From: Phycisphaerae bacterium
Lineage (GTDB): Bacteria > Planctomycetota > Phycisphaerae > Sedimentisphaerales > Anaerobacaceae
Reading direction: 5' to 3'
Length of the DNA stretch: 64,000 bases
NCBI GenBank assembly: GCA_017993835.1
Contig: JAGOLX010000008.1
Span: 109,983 to 173,982 of the forward strand
The notes beneath the pieces were generated by a model that saw only the letters and a program-made list of their open reading frames with translations, was not told the origin of the DNA and made no database searches. The translations under genes were made by a program, and so were the position numbers. The first letter of the stretch is position 1; each line of letters opens with the position of its first letter. Shown in pieces: positions 27,346-35,610 of this stretch.

Positions 27346-27540
27346 GCATAACCGTCCTTGTGGCCTTCCATGGGGCGACGACACGCGGGGCCGGACACTG
27401 CCATTCCTGCGCCAAGCAGGAATCCAGAAGTCGTGGTACATGGCGTATTCGGGGGAGTGGATTCCCGCGTTCGCGGGAATGACAATCCTGGGTCGAAATG
27501 AACCCCCGTTGCACGCCTGCAAACACAGTCACGCACGCCA
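27346..27540. repeat. MITE/REP-like inverted-repeat element, copy 1
   Basis: The 374-bp gap 27218-27591 contains no gene but carries a repeat. Two small palindromes are at its core: CATTCCTGCGCCAAGCAGG at 27402 and GGATTCCCGCGTTCGCGGGA at 27459. They are flanked by outer arms GCATAACCGTCCTTGTG on the left and CAAACACAGTCACGC on the right, which are imperfect inverted copies. A near-identical arrangement is at 55385-55556, and related ones at 60217-60300 and 63622-63823. It may also act as a terminator for the DUF5107 gene that ends at 27592. Confidence 0.75.
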
Positions 27541-27591
27541 TGCAGGGGCCACGGGGATTCCCCAGCGAACACCGGAATCCCTCCCCCGTCA

Positions 27592-30500
27592 TCACAGGGC
27601 TTCGCGACAGAGATCCCGATGCTTGTTCTGGTCGTCGGAACCCTCGACGCCGGCGGCTCCTTGGCGCCACGCTTCCTTGGCTTGCTCCAGCCGCCCGAGG
27701 GCTTGCAGCGTGCGGCCTCTCCAGTACTGGGCGGCCGCCTCCTGCGGCTGGTTCGACCGGCCTACGCCGATATTCTCGGGATAGCTCAGCGCCGCTTCGA
27801 AATCCTGCAACGCACCGGCGAAGTCCTTCGCATCATAGCGGATTCGCCCGCGTGCCATGTGCGCCCGATGGAAGAGATCCCACGTGATGGTCTGGCCTTC
27901 CCAGTTGACGAAATATGGCGTCGATTCGAGCAGATGGACCGTCTCGTCATAGCGTTGCTCGTCGAGGTACGCCTGCGCCAACAGGATAATCACCTCGGCT
28001 CGCTGGAGTCTGTCGGGTGGCGTCGCCTCCAGCAGCGTGATGGCCTCGGGATGTTTGGCCTGCGCGATGAGAATCTCCGCGAGGTCCCTGTACAGGGTCT
28101 GGTCCTTTGGCCGGGCATCGATGGCCTTACGGTAGCATGCCGCGGCCTTCTCCAACTCGTTCTCCTCGGCCCAGGCATAGAGGCCGAGGTTGCGCCACCC
28201 GACGCTGAGCGACGGGTTCGATTCGACTGCCTTCTGCCAGTGGCCCGCAGCTTCCGCCGGTCGTCCGAGATGGGCGTAGAGATTCCCGATGTACAGATGG
28301 GCCTGAGCATCGCCCGGATTGACCTCAATCGCGTAGCCCAGCACGTCCAGTTCTTCGGGACGCGAAGGGAACACGTAGTCCCTGGCTGTCGCAGCGGCCT
28401 GTCTCAGCCAGGTCCCCGCCTCAGGCGTACCCTTCGCAAGCCAAGCGAGATAGTACATCGGCAGCGGGCTCCGCTCGCCCGACGGGACGGCGCCCACACA
28501 GACTGCAGAGAGGATCTTCGCAGCTTCCTTCACAAGACCCAATTCCGCAAATCGAAGGCTCGTCTCCAACATCTCGAAGTCGTCCTCGCCGACGAATCCT
28601 CGGACCTCTGCGACGAAGACGTCCATTTCCTTGGCGCCCTGCAGAGCCAGGATCGCTCGCGGCACCAGATCGGTCGGGTACTTGTGGACAGCGTCCTGGG
28701 CACGCTTGAACGCCGAGGCTCTGTCCCCGGAAGCGTATATCGCCAGCAGCCAGTGGTCTCTGGAAATCCCATCCCGCGGGTTCGAGCGAGCCGCCTTCTG
28801 GAAGGCATCCAGAGCCGCCTGTTTCTCGCCAAGCGCCGTGTACGCCCGCCCGGCAAGGTCGAAGGCCGCAGCGCCCCCGTGCGAACAAAGCGACGCCTTG
28901 CGGGCACAGCGCAGGGCCTCCTCGGCGCAGTGGTTCCTCAGGCTGACGACGCCCAGGAAGTACCAGGCCAGCGCGTCATCCGGATCACGCTCCAGGGCCT
29001 TCGCCAGATGGTGTCTCGCATCGTCATACAGGCCGGCCTCCAGATCGAGAATGCCCAGGGCTCGCAGGGCTGGGGCATGACCGGGGTCCTCGACCAGGAC
29101 CTTCTCATACGCCGCCCGGGCCCCTTTGCGATTCGTCGCCAGGTCGAGCTTGCGAGCCTGGAGGAACCTCTCCTCCACGGTCAACTGCTCGTCGGGTTTC
29201 TCCACCCAGGCGGGACGAGTCGGCGGATTCGTATTCGGAATCGGCAGCGGAGTCGTGAATGAAGCCAGCACGACTCCCCGCCTGGTCCGGATCGTCACAT
29301 CGACCGGCCCTTCCGGACGGGGCGACAACGCCACTGTCTGCGGATCGCTCGGGGACAGGTCCAATCGCTTCGAGACAAGCTCCCTGCCCTGCTGGGAGAG
29401 AACACAGGATGCTTGGGGGAACTTGCCCGTGGTAAGTATCCGCAGTTGAAGCTTTTCGCTCGTGCGAGCGGTCTGGACCGCGACATCCTTCGTGGCAAAC
29501 TCGAAGCCGTCGCCCAGGCCGTGTACAGGATACCACCACTCGCGCCACGCGACCTCCTGTCTCGGCGTGAGCATCCCGTAGTCGGATTGCGTCGGCAGCG
29601 GCCCGCTCTGAATCTCGATGTACGGCCCGTCGTCATCCGTCAGGTTCTTCTGGCTGACCAGGCCGAAATCCCACTGCCCCCAGGTCCAGGCCTTCTTGCC
29701 GCTCAATTCGTAGTGATTCGCCACCTGCACGACGCCGCGATCCGCGTCCACGTCGTAGCCGCCGAAGAAATCGAACACGCAGTCCACAGAGAAAATCGAA
29801 GCCCACGTCTCGTAGTTCTTCAGCCAGGACAGGTCCTTGCCCTCGTGGATGGGCCAGGAGAAGGCCTTGACACCATAGTGGTCCGTGCCAAGCGTCATGG
29901 GATAGATGAATCGCGTCCCCTGCCTGCAGGGAAATGCAGTGCAGTTCCAGAAGTAGTAGGGATTGATCGCGTCCACAGGGTTCGCGATGCGGATCTGTTC
30001 GTCGAGATAGGCCTTGCCGGGATGGAGGGTCACACGAACGGTCCAGCGGGTCCGCAGCGTCTTCTCCAGGTTGCTCACTTCCAGATACGCGGAGCCGTCC
30101 GGATTCGTCCCAACCAAGGCATTGACCGGCGAGAGGATCGTGACCGTGTGGACCTGGGGTCCGGCGTTCCACTCGACGCCGCCGCTGATGAAGGCCCCGC
30201 GCATGGCAATCATACTGGGCTTGATCACGTTGTTCAGATGGAAGGTCTCCTGGCCCTGCGTCTTGTCGAAAACCGAGTGCAGCCGGCCGCCGAGTTCCGG
30301 CAGGCAAGTCACCTTCAGATACTCGTTCTCGAGGAACAGTGCCTTGTACGTGCGGTCCTCTTTCACCCGGTACAGATGGTCCTGCATCGGATACGGGTAG
30401 ACGATCGCCCCTTTGACCGTCGTGGACAGCTTGATCCGGTCCTCCAAGGCCCAGAACTTCGGGTTCACGTCCTCGGACCAGCCGTAGGTGGGGATCGTCA

Positions 30501-30606
30501 AGGTCCCCTCCCAGGCACACACCTTCGCCCAGCCGGGGGACAAGATGCACAGCCCGAACACAATCCCCGCGATCCCAATTCTGAGGTCTCGTCGCACGCC
30601 GCTCAT
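27592..30606 (-). CDS. DUF5107-type protein with C-terminal TPR array, secreted
   Basis: 1004 residues, start supported by AAAGGTG. A signal peptide ends near residue 30. Residues 40-370 resemble the DUF5107 beta-sandwich: GGRLHSVFDKTQGQETFHLNN, GGVEWNAGPQVHTVT, YYFWNCTAF and aromatic-rich loops around FDFFGGYDVDADRG. A beta-rich linker and then at least ten TPR repeats (about 480-1000) follow, with recurring A-L-x-x-L-G-x-L and A-x-x-x-Y-x-K-A-L patterns. DUF5107 proteins are common near glycoside-degrading genes, and the domain resembles mutarotase-type folds; the function is not proven. A 223-bp gap separates it from the PDZ gene upstream. Confidence 0.82.
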   Translation of the reverse strand: MSGVRRDLRIGIAGIVFGLCILSPGWAKVCAWEGTLTIPTYGWSEDVNPKFWALEDRIKLSTTVKGAIVYPYPMQDHLYRVKEDRTYKALFLENEYLKVTCLPELGGRLHSVFDKTQGQETFHLNNVIKPSMIAMRGAFISGGVEWNAGPQVHTVTILSPVNALVGTNPDGSAYLEVSNLEKTLRTRWTVRVTLHPGKAYLDEQIRIANPVDAINPYYFWNCTAFPCRQGTRFIYPMTLGTDHYGVKAFSWPIHEGKDLSWLKNYETWASIFSVDCVFDFFGGYDVDADRGVVQVANHYELSGKKAWTWGQWDFGLVSQKNLTDDDGPYIEIQSGPLPTQSDYGMLTPRQEVAWREWWYPVHGLGDGFEFATKDVAVQTARTSEKLQLRILTTGKFPQASCVLSQQGRELVSKRLDLSPSDPQTVALSPRPEGPVDVTIRTRRGVVLASFTTPLPIPNTNPPTRPAWVEKPDEQLTVEERFLQARKLDLATNRKGARAAYEKVLVEDPGHAPALRALGILDLEAGLYDDARHHLAKALERDPDDALAWYFLGVVSLRNHCAEEALRCARKASLCSHGGAAAFDLAGRAYTALGEKQAALDAFQKAARSNPRDGISRDHWLLAIYASGDRASAFKRAQDAVHKYPTDLVPRAILALQGAKEMDVFVAEVRGFVGEDDFEMLETSLRFAELGLVKEAAKILSAVCVGAVPSGERSPLPMYYLAWLAKGTPEAGTWLRQAAATARDYVFPSRPEELDVLGYAIEVNPGDAQAHLYIGNLYAHLGRPAEAAGHWQKAVESNPSLSVGWRNLGLYAWAEENELEKAAACYRKAIDARPKDQTLYRDLAEILIAQAKHPEAITLLEATPPDRLQRAEVIILLAQAYLDEQRYDETVHLLESTPYFVNWEGQTITWDLFHRAHMARGRIRYDAKDFAGALQDFEAALSYPENIGVGRSNQPQEAAAQYWRGRTLQALGRLEQAKEAWRQGAAGVEGSDDQNKHRDLCREAL

Positions 30607-30771
30607 ATCGCACCTTTCGAGTTGGAAATGCCAAGATCAGAACCTGCCCACGTCAATTCAGGCACTCATCTGGAGAATCCTATCTCGAATCGGAATCGGT
30701 GCAACCATGAAATGTCGAGGCATCCAGAGGACCTCCGCCTCCAGGCCGTCCAGCCAGGCCTGGCATGTTCA

Positions 30772-30804
30772 AGAAAAAGGACCGGCTTCTTCGTGAGCCG
30801 GTCC
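30772..30804 (-). terminator. Rho-independent terminator of the sigma/anti-sigma/PDZ operon
   Basis: On the minus strand a perfect 9-bp stem GGACCGGCT/AGCCGGTCC (30779-30787 with 30796-30804) with an 8-base loop is followed directly by a T-tract (TTTTTCTT). It lies 26 bp downstream of the PDZ gene stop and is correctly placed to end that operon. The rest of the gap 30607-30829 shows nothing else. Confidence 0.85.
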
Positions 30805-30829
30805 AGGAAGTAAAGGGTTCTTTCGGTTG

Positions 30830-31861
30830 TCAAATCGCACGCTCGCCCGTAGGCTCGGCGGGGGCGGGTTTCTCGCTGTTCTGCTCTCCTTGTTTCTCTT
30901 CGTTTCTCTTATCGAGCAGCCGATTCAAAACCTCTCGATTGTGCTCCTCCAGCGACTGCATCCGTTGCTGCATACGCTCCATCTGCTCCTGGAGTTCCTT
31001 CAGGACGCGGTCCTTGCGCTCAGCCAGGTTCTGCATGTCCACGTCGGGGGTCGCATCAAGGAGTTTCCGGTACATCTCGGGCCAGTCCGCATCCGGCAGG
31101 GCAAAGTGCTTGTCGATCCTCACGTCCATCTGCACGTTCTTGCGGGCGCTCTCGATCGCGTCACGAACCGGGCCGCGGTACTTCTCGGGGATTGCGTCCA
31201 GCTTGCCGACCGTGGTGCGGTGTTCTTCCCCGCCGGCCTGCACGATCACGTCCGAGTTCTCGTCCTTCGGGTCGCCCTGGATGGTGATCGTGTAGTCGCC
31301 GTCGTCCGCCGTATGATGGAACGTGTAGCTCTGCTTGAAGAACCGGTCCACGTCCACATCGAACCGCGGGAGTTGATCGAAGGGGATCTCCGCCCACTTG
31401 CGACCGTCGGGACCGAATTTGAAGATCTTCCCCGGTCGCCACGTCGTCATGGCCTCGGGCTCCGGCGGGTACTTTAGCTTCGCGTTCTCCTGGGCGGCAT
31501 CAAGTTTCAATTGCACGCTCTTGTTCCGGCCCAGGTGAACGATCTCCAGCGAAACCTCATCGCCAATCTTCCCGGCCCGCACGGTCTCGACGATCTGCTC
31601 GAAACCCGTGACCTTCTTGCCCTGCAGGACAATGACCAGGTCGTCCCGCTCCAGGCCCGCGCGTTCCGCCGGACTGCCGACGGTGACGTTGCGAACCCGG
31701 ACGCCCTGCCCAGGTTCCAGACCGAGGTGCTTGGTCAACAGGTCGGGTAGTGGCGACGGGTCCAGCTCCACGCCCATGTACCCTTGCTCGCTCTGAGCGT
31801 AGGACGCACAGGCAAGGAAGGACATCATCAGACAACCGAACATCAATGCGCTTCTTCTCAT
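30830..31861 (-). CDS. Secreted PDZ-domain protein with C-terminal coiled coil
   Basis: 343 residues with a signal peptide (MRRSALMFGCLMMSFLACASYAQS) and the ribosome site AAAGGA. The PDZ domain spans about residues 25-125: GYMGVELDPSPLPDLLTKHLGL, GVRVRNVTVGSPAERAGLERDDLVIVLQGKKV. A beta-rich middle part (about 140-230) and a charged coiled coil (near 270-325, LKELQEQMERMQQRMQSLEEH) follow. No protease domain is present. It lies 30 bp after the anti-sigma gene, so it may take part in sensing envelope state for the ECF system. Function inferred from position only. Confidence 0.85.
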   Translation of the reverse strand: MRRSALMFGCLMMSFLACASYAQSEQGYMGVELDPSPLPDLLTKHLGLEPGQGVRVRNVTVGSPAERAGLERDDLVIVLQGKKVTGFEQIVETVRAGKIGDEVSLEIVHLGRNKSVQLKLDAAQENAKLKYPPEPEAMTTWRPGKIFKFGPDGRKWAEIPFDQLPRFDVDVDRFFKQSYTFHHTADDGDYTITIQGDPKDENSDVIVQAGGEEHRTTVGKLDAIPEKYRGPVRDAIESARKNVQMDVRIDKHFALPDADWPEMYRKLLDATPDVDMQNLAERKDRVLKELQEQMERMQQRMQSLEEHNREVLNRLLDKRNEEKQGEQNSEKPAPAEPTGERAI

Positions 31862-31891
31862 GGCATATCCTTTCCTAGACTTCAGTACTCA

Positions 31892-32452
31892 TCACAAACC
31901 GCCACGATAGGAAACGGGCGTGGCCACCCCCTCACGGAATCCCTCGACGAGCCACTGATTGCCCGCCTGATCCGTGAAACCATACCATTCGACCTGGCGG
32001 GTGACCTGAGGCAACTCCGGTTGCGCACGCACCGGCCGGAACCCATTCTGACCACCCGCGTTGGCAATCACCCCTTGCGTCGCGCCGTCGATCCGGGACT
32101 TCGCGTCCCCGACGAGCACGGCGTGGAGAATCAAACCAAGAACAAACCCGGCCGCCAGGCCCGCGGCAAAGCGAGACAGGCCGCCGATGCGGATCACTCT
32201 CCGCCAGACAGCCGGCCTGCTCTGCCGCCAAGCCCGCTCGAACACATCCTGAGGGTCCGCCCCCCCCGAGCGGACCTCTTGCGCGACGACCTGGCCGCTG
32301 CACTCGTGCAGCACACGCATCTGCTCCAGAAGCGTCCTGGCCCGAGCATCCTGCTCCAACTGGCGGTCGAGCAGTCGCTGCTCGAGCGGCGAGATCTCGC
32401 CATCCAACAGCTTGCCGATCAGCACTTCCACCTTGTCGTCCGTCGCACTCAT
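31892..32452 (-). CDS. Putative membrane anti-sigma factor
   Basis: 186 residues. The N-terminal ~60 residues (LIGKLLDGEISPLEQRLLDRQLEQD) are helical and have the look of an anti-sigma domain but lack the His-x3-Cys-x2-Cys zinc motif. One membrane helix lies near 95-112 (FAAGLAAGFVLGLILHAVLV). The C-terminal part (QVEWYGFTDQAGNQWLVEGF) would face the periplasm. Its ATG overlaps the stop of the ECF sigma gene (ATGA at 32449-32452), the classic arrangement of a sigma factor with its antagonist. Confidence 0.75.
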   Translation of the reverse strand: MSATDDKVEVLIGKLLDGEISPLEQRLLDRQLEQDARARTLLEQMRVLHECSGQVVAQEVRSGGADPQDVFERAWRQSRPAVWRRVIRIGGLSRFAAGLAAGFVLGLILHAVLVGDAKSRIDGATQGVIANAGGQNGFRPVRAQPELPQVTRQVEWYGFTDQAGNQWLVEGFREGVATPVSYRGGL

Positions 32453-33018
32453 ATCTCACGCACCTTCTGTTCGCTGTAACTGGGTCTTGTTCCTGTAACC
32501 TGGTCGCGGACCATCTGTCGGGCTCGGACCAAGCGAATTTGCATCGTCGTCATCGGGACGTTCAACACCTCGGCCATCTGGGCGTACGTCAGCTCGCCCG
32601 AGTGGGCCAGCACGAAGACCTCGCGGTATTTCGGGGGCAATCCCCGGACCGCCTCCAGCACCCGCCCGTACAACTCTCTTCTTTCGAGGTCGTCCGATGG
32701 ATCGCCGCCGTGGACGGGCTCTTCCGTCGCGACCACATCCGGCCTGGATCGACGGTGGTGCTGGATCGCCGTCCGCTTGGCCAGGATGGCCAGCCAAGCT
32801 CGGAATCGCTCTGGCTCGCGGACCGTGTGGATCTTCGTTATGACCCGCACGCAGACCTCCTGCATAACGTCGTCCACGTCCTGGCCGTTGCCCAGGACAC
32901 TGTAGACGATTCCCTTGAGCCAGCCCCAATTCTGCTTCAGCAGCGTTTGCAGGGCCCCTTTGTCGCCCTGCCGGGCGGCACATACCAGCGTCAACTCGTT
33001 GTGTTGTTCGTCACCCAT
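32449..33018 (-). CDS. ECF-type RNA polymerase sigma factor
   Basis: 189 residues. Region 2: ALQTLLKQNWGWLKGIVYSVLGNGQDVDDVMQEVCVRV (about 22-60), with the DDVMQEV core. Region 4: LPPKYREVFVLAHSGELTYAQMAEVLNVPMTTMQIRLVRAR (about 127-168), a helix-turn-helix for -35 recognition. No C-terminal extra domain. It starts the leftward operon sigma/anti-sigma/PDZ. ECF factors of this organisation usually respond to envelope signals and often activate their own promoter, which would lie within 33019-33170. Confidence 0.93.
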   Translation of the reverse strand: MGDEQHNELTLVCAARQGDKGALQTLLKQNWGWLKGIVYSVLGNGQDVDDVMQEVCVRVITKIHTVREPERFRAWLAILAKRTAIQHHRRSRPDVVATEEPVHGGDPSDDLERRELYGRVLEAVRGLPPKYREVFVLAHSGELTYAQMAEVLNVPMTTMQIRLVRARQMVRDQVTGTRPSYSEQKVREI

Positions 33019-33169
33019 GTCGTTCTACCAATATAGATACGTCCGGCGGGTCGCTCATACATGAGTCGTCCGGTTTTTCTCTGAGACTCTGGGATAGGAT
33101 CGACGGGTCTCGCGTGGTAGGATACGGCGATTTGTCAGTTTTTTCCGCGCGTTTATGCTTGACGCGTCG

Positions 33170-33300
33170 GGAGACTTCGGCTTAACTGAGTGACTGAGTA
33201 GGCCGGGGGACCGCCGAAGAGCTCACACGGCGGAGGCAGAAACCATCTGTACGGGGTTCCGGCCCGGTAAGAAACGCATTGCCAGTGCTTAAGGAGGCAT
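33170..33300 (+). promoter_or_regulatory. Structured leader, possible ydaO-type (c-di-AMP) riboswitch variant
   Basis: The 5' region of the lipoprotein gene at 33305 begins GGCTTAACTGAG and contains GGGGGACCGCC followed by a perfect CCGCCG/CGGCGG hairpin (33211-33216 with 33228-33233). This lies inside a larger GGCCGG/CCGGCC pairing (33201-33206 with 33259-33264). It ends with CCGGCCCGGTAAGAAACGC before the Shine-Dalgarno AAGGAGG at 33291. The order GCTTAA, GGGGGACC, CCG-CCCG-AAC near the end resembles the ydaO motif, but several conserved bases of that motif (for example CAGCTAACC) do not match. A structured leader is well supported; the ligand class is a guess. Confidence 0.4.
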
Positions 33301-33304
33301 CAGG

Positions 33305-34096
33305 ATGACAAGGATTGTTACAACCGCGGCTGCGATTCTCACAGTGACGATCGCCATGGGGTGCCAGAGCGACACCGGGCGGAGCCGGAGGCTGCCGCCG
33401 CGAACCGGTTCTGAGACCACCCAGGCGCCGACGCCCCTGGCCACGCCCGCGTCCACGAACGAGATCGACCTCGTGGAGCAGTTGACCTCGCATCGGGAAG
33501 CCTATCGGCGCAGTTTGCTGGCGCTCGAACAGTACTATGACACCACAGGAAACCACCAGAAGACCGTGTGGGCCCAGCAGGAACGCAAAGCCCTGGACCA
33601 AATCCCGATGTACCGTTACATCGCGGTGGCGGATGTATTCCCTGCGACGTTGAAGGCCACGGCGTCCATCCCGGCGGCCGACCAGTTGTTTGCGGAGGCC
33701 GAGCAGACGCGCAGGCAGGCCGGAACCATGGTCCCGGATCTCCTGAAGAACGAGGATGTCCTGCGAAAAGCCTTGGGCAAGTACGCCAACATGATCCGCC
33801 AGTACCAGACGAGCGATAAGATCGACGACGCCGCCTTCAGGATGGCCGATATTCACGAGGTCTTCAACGACTTCCAGCTCGCGCTGCAGTACTACCAGCG
33901 AGCGTACCAGTGGGACCCCGCCACGCCGTATCCCGCCCGGTTCAAGGCGGCCAACATCCTCGACCGGAAACTGTACCGTCGCGCCGAAGCCCTGGAACTC
34001 TACCAGGAAGCGATCGCCAAGGAGGCACAGTTCGGCGATTGGCGACGGCGGGCGGAGCAGCGAATCAAGGATCTGAGTACGTCCAACCCCAAGTAG
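33305..34096 (+). CDS. TPR-containing lipoprotein
   Basis: 263 residues with a strong ribosome site AAGGAGG. The signal peptide ends in the lipobox TIAMGC (Cys20). A Pro/Thr-rich linker of about 30 residues follows, then an all-helical domain with TPR-like repeats in the last 110 residues (AAFRMADIHEVFNDFQLALQYYQRAY, AANILDRKLYRRAEALELYQEAI). Probably an envelope lipoprotein involved in protein contacts. It is the only gene on this transcript: a clear terminator follows at 34121-34149. The structured leader upstream suggests RNA-level control. Confidence 0.82.
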   Translation: MTRIVTTAAAILTVTIAMGCQSDTGRSRRLPPRTGSETTQAPTPLATPASTNEIDLVEQLTSHREAYRRSLLALEQYYDTTGNHQKTVWAQQERKALDQIPMYRYIAVADVFPATLKATASIPAADQLFAEAEQTRRQAGTMVPDLLKNEDVLRKALGKYANMIRQYQTSDKIDDAAFRMADIHEVFNDFQLALQYYQRAYQWDPATPYPARFKAANILDRKLYRRAEALELYQEAIAKEAQFGDWRRRAEQRIKDLSTSNPK

Positions 34097-34120
34097 GGTT
34101 GGCGAGGTCATTCGATATCC

Positions 34121-34155
34121 AACGGGTCTGACGCGTTGTCAGACCCGTTTGCATT
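34121..34155 (+). terminator. Rho-independent terminator after the TPR lipoprotein gene
   Basis: A perfect 12-bp stem AACGGGTCTGAC/GTCAGACCCGTT (34121-34132 with 34138-34149) with loop GCGTT, followed by TTGCATTT. It lies 25 bp after the lipoprotein stop and 22 bp before tilS, so tilS should start from its own promoter or from readthrough. Confidence 0.85.
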
Positions 34156-34170
34156 TGGGCCCCGCGTCAC

Positions 34171-35610
34171 ATGTCGGACAGCATGGAAGAGAAGGTGGCG
34201 GGTTTCCTGAGCCTGCACGGGATCTTCGCAGGAGCGGCTCGGGTTCTGGTCGCGATCTCCGGCGGCGCCGACTCCATCTGTCTGCTGCACCTCCTCGCGA
34301 AGCTCCGCAGTAAGGGAACCCTCCCAGCCAGCTTGGTCTGTGCTCACGTCAATCACCGCCTGCGCGGACTGTCGAGCGACGCGGACGAGCGGTTCGTCGC
34401 CGAGTTCGCATGTAACCTGGGCGTCCGCATCGTCACCAGGGCGGTCGATGTCCGCGGGCATGCCGGTGAACACAGGCTGTCTGTCGAGACCGCGGCAAGG
34501 GAGTTGCGTCTGGCGGCCCTTGCGGAGATCGCGAGGGAACACGACTGCTCCTGGGTGGCTGCCGGCCACCAGAAGGATGACAACGCCGAGACGCTACTCC
34601 ATCGACTGCGCCGGGGCACGGGCTTTCGCGGCCTGGCCGGCATTCGCCCTGTTCGCTCATTCGGCGACGGGCTATGGCTGGCCAGACCTCTGTTGTGCGT
34701 GACGCGCGACGAGGTTGTCCGCTACCTTCGCAAGCACGGCTTGGCGTGGCGGGAAGACCTCACAAACGCGGACATCGCCTACACGCGGAACTACATCCGA
34801 CACAGGCTGCTTCCTTCACTGCAGCGGGAATCTCCGAGCCCCCTCGTCGAGGGACTCTCGGAGCTGGCGTTCTCGGCGGCAAGGCTCTATAACCGGATCG
34901 AACGGGAGGCCACGGCAGCATGGGCCGCCATGGCGAGCCCTGGAAACCACTCGGTCCGCATCGACGCTACGGGGCTGGCACTACTCCCGCAGCCCGTCGC
35001 AATCGAACTGGTCCGCCGGGCGTTGGTGAGCCTGGGGTCCGGTGAGCGGGACCTCACTGAACGTCACTACGGGAACATCCTGGGACTGGCAGGGCAGCGA
35101 ACGATCCACGAACGGATTGCCCTGCCCGACGGCTTCTCCGTCCGATATGAGTCGGGCACACTCCTGGTCGCACGTCAGCAACTCGCGAGCGGAGACGGGA
35201 GTGCCCACACGCACGGTGCGCCCGCAGAACTGAACATCCCGGGAACGACCCGCTTTTGCGACTGGGAAATCACCGCGAGAATCCTTGAGCGAGACGGGAT
35301 CGACGTACGACAAGTTACAAAGGACAAGAGTTCCTTCACCGAGTGCCTCGATTGGGACCGGGTGAAGCCTCCGGTCCTCGTGCGCCCTCGGCAGACAGGC
35401 GACCGATTCGAGCCGCTCGGACTGGGGGCAACCAAGAAGGTCGGCAAGTTCCTCACGACGGCGAAGGTGCCCCACGAGCTGCGCCGGCAGACGACCATCC
35501 TCACGGATCAGGAGAAGATCCTCTGGGTATGCCCCATCCGGATCGCCCAGTCTGTCAAAGTGACGGAACGAACGCAACGGATTCTCGCATTGGAGGCCCG
35601 TCGCTTATGA
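34171..35610 (+). CDS. tilS: tRNA(Ile)-lysidine synthetase
   Basis: 479 residues. The PP-loop ATP pyrophosphatase motif is VLVAISGGADSICLLHLL near residues 25-42, followed by CAHVNHRLRG, the family's AGHQKDDNAETLLHRLRRGTG and NYIRHRLLP. The C-terminal domain contains RPRQTGDRFEPLG and the KKVGKFL segment typical of TilS. The enzyme converts cytidine 34 of the AUA-reading tRNA-Ile to lysidine and is essential in most bacteria. Its stop overlaps the start of a sulfatase gene by the sequence ATGA, an odd pairing of housekeeping and accessory genes. Confidence 0.95.
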   Translation: MSDSMEEKVAGFLSLHGIFAGAARVLVAISGGADSICLLHLLAKLRSKGTLPASLVCAHVNHRLRGLSSDADERFVAEFACNLGVRIVTRAVDVRGHAGEHRLSVETAARELRLAALAEIAREHDCSWVAAGHQKDDNAETLLHRLRRGTGFRGLAGIRPVRSFGDGLWLARPLLCVTRDEVVRYLRKHGLAWREDLTNADIAYTRNYIRHRLLPSLQRESPSPLVEGLSELAFSAARLYNRIEREATAAWAAMASPGNHSVRIDATGLALLPQPVAIELVRRALVSLGSGERDLTERHYGNILGLAGQRTIHERIALPDGFSVRYESGTLLVARQQLASGDGSAHTHGAPAELNIPGTTRFCDWEITARILERDGIDVRQVTKDKSSFTECLDWDRVKPPVLVRPRQTGDRFEPLGLGATKKVGKFLTTAKVPHELRRQTTILTDQEKILWVCPIRIAQSVKVTERTQRILALEARRL

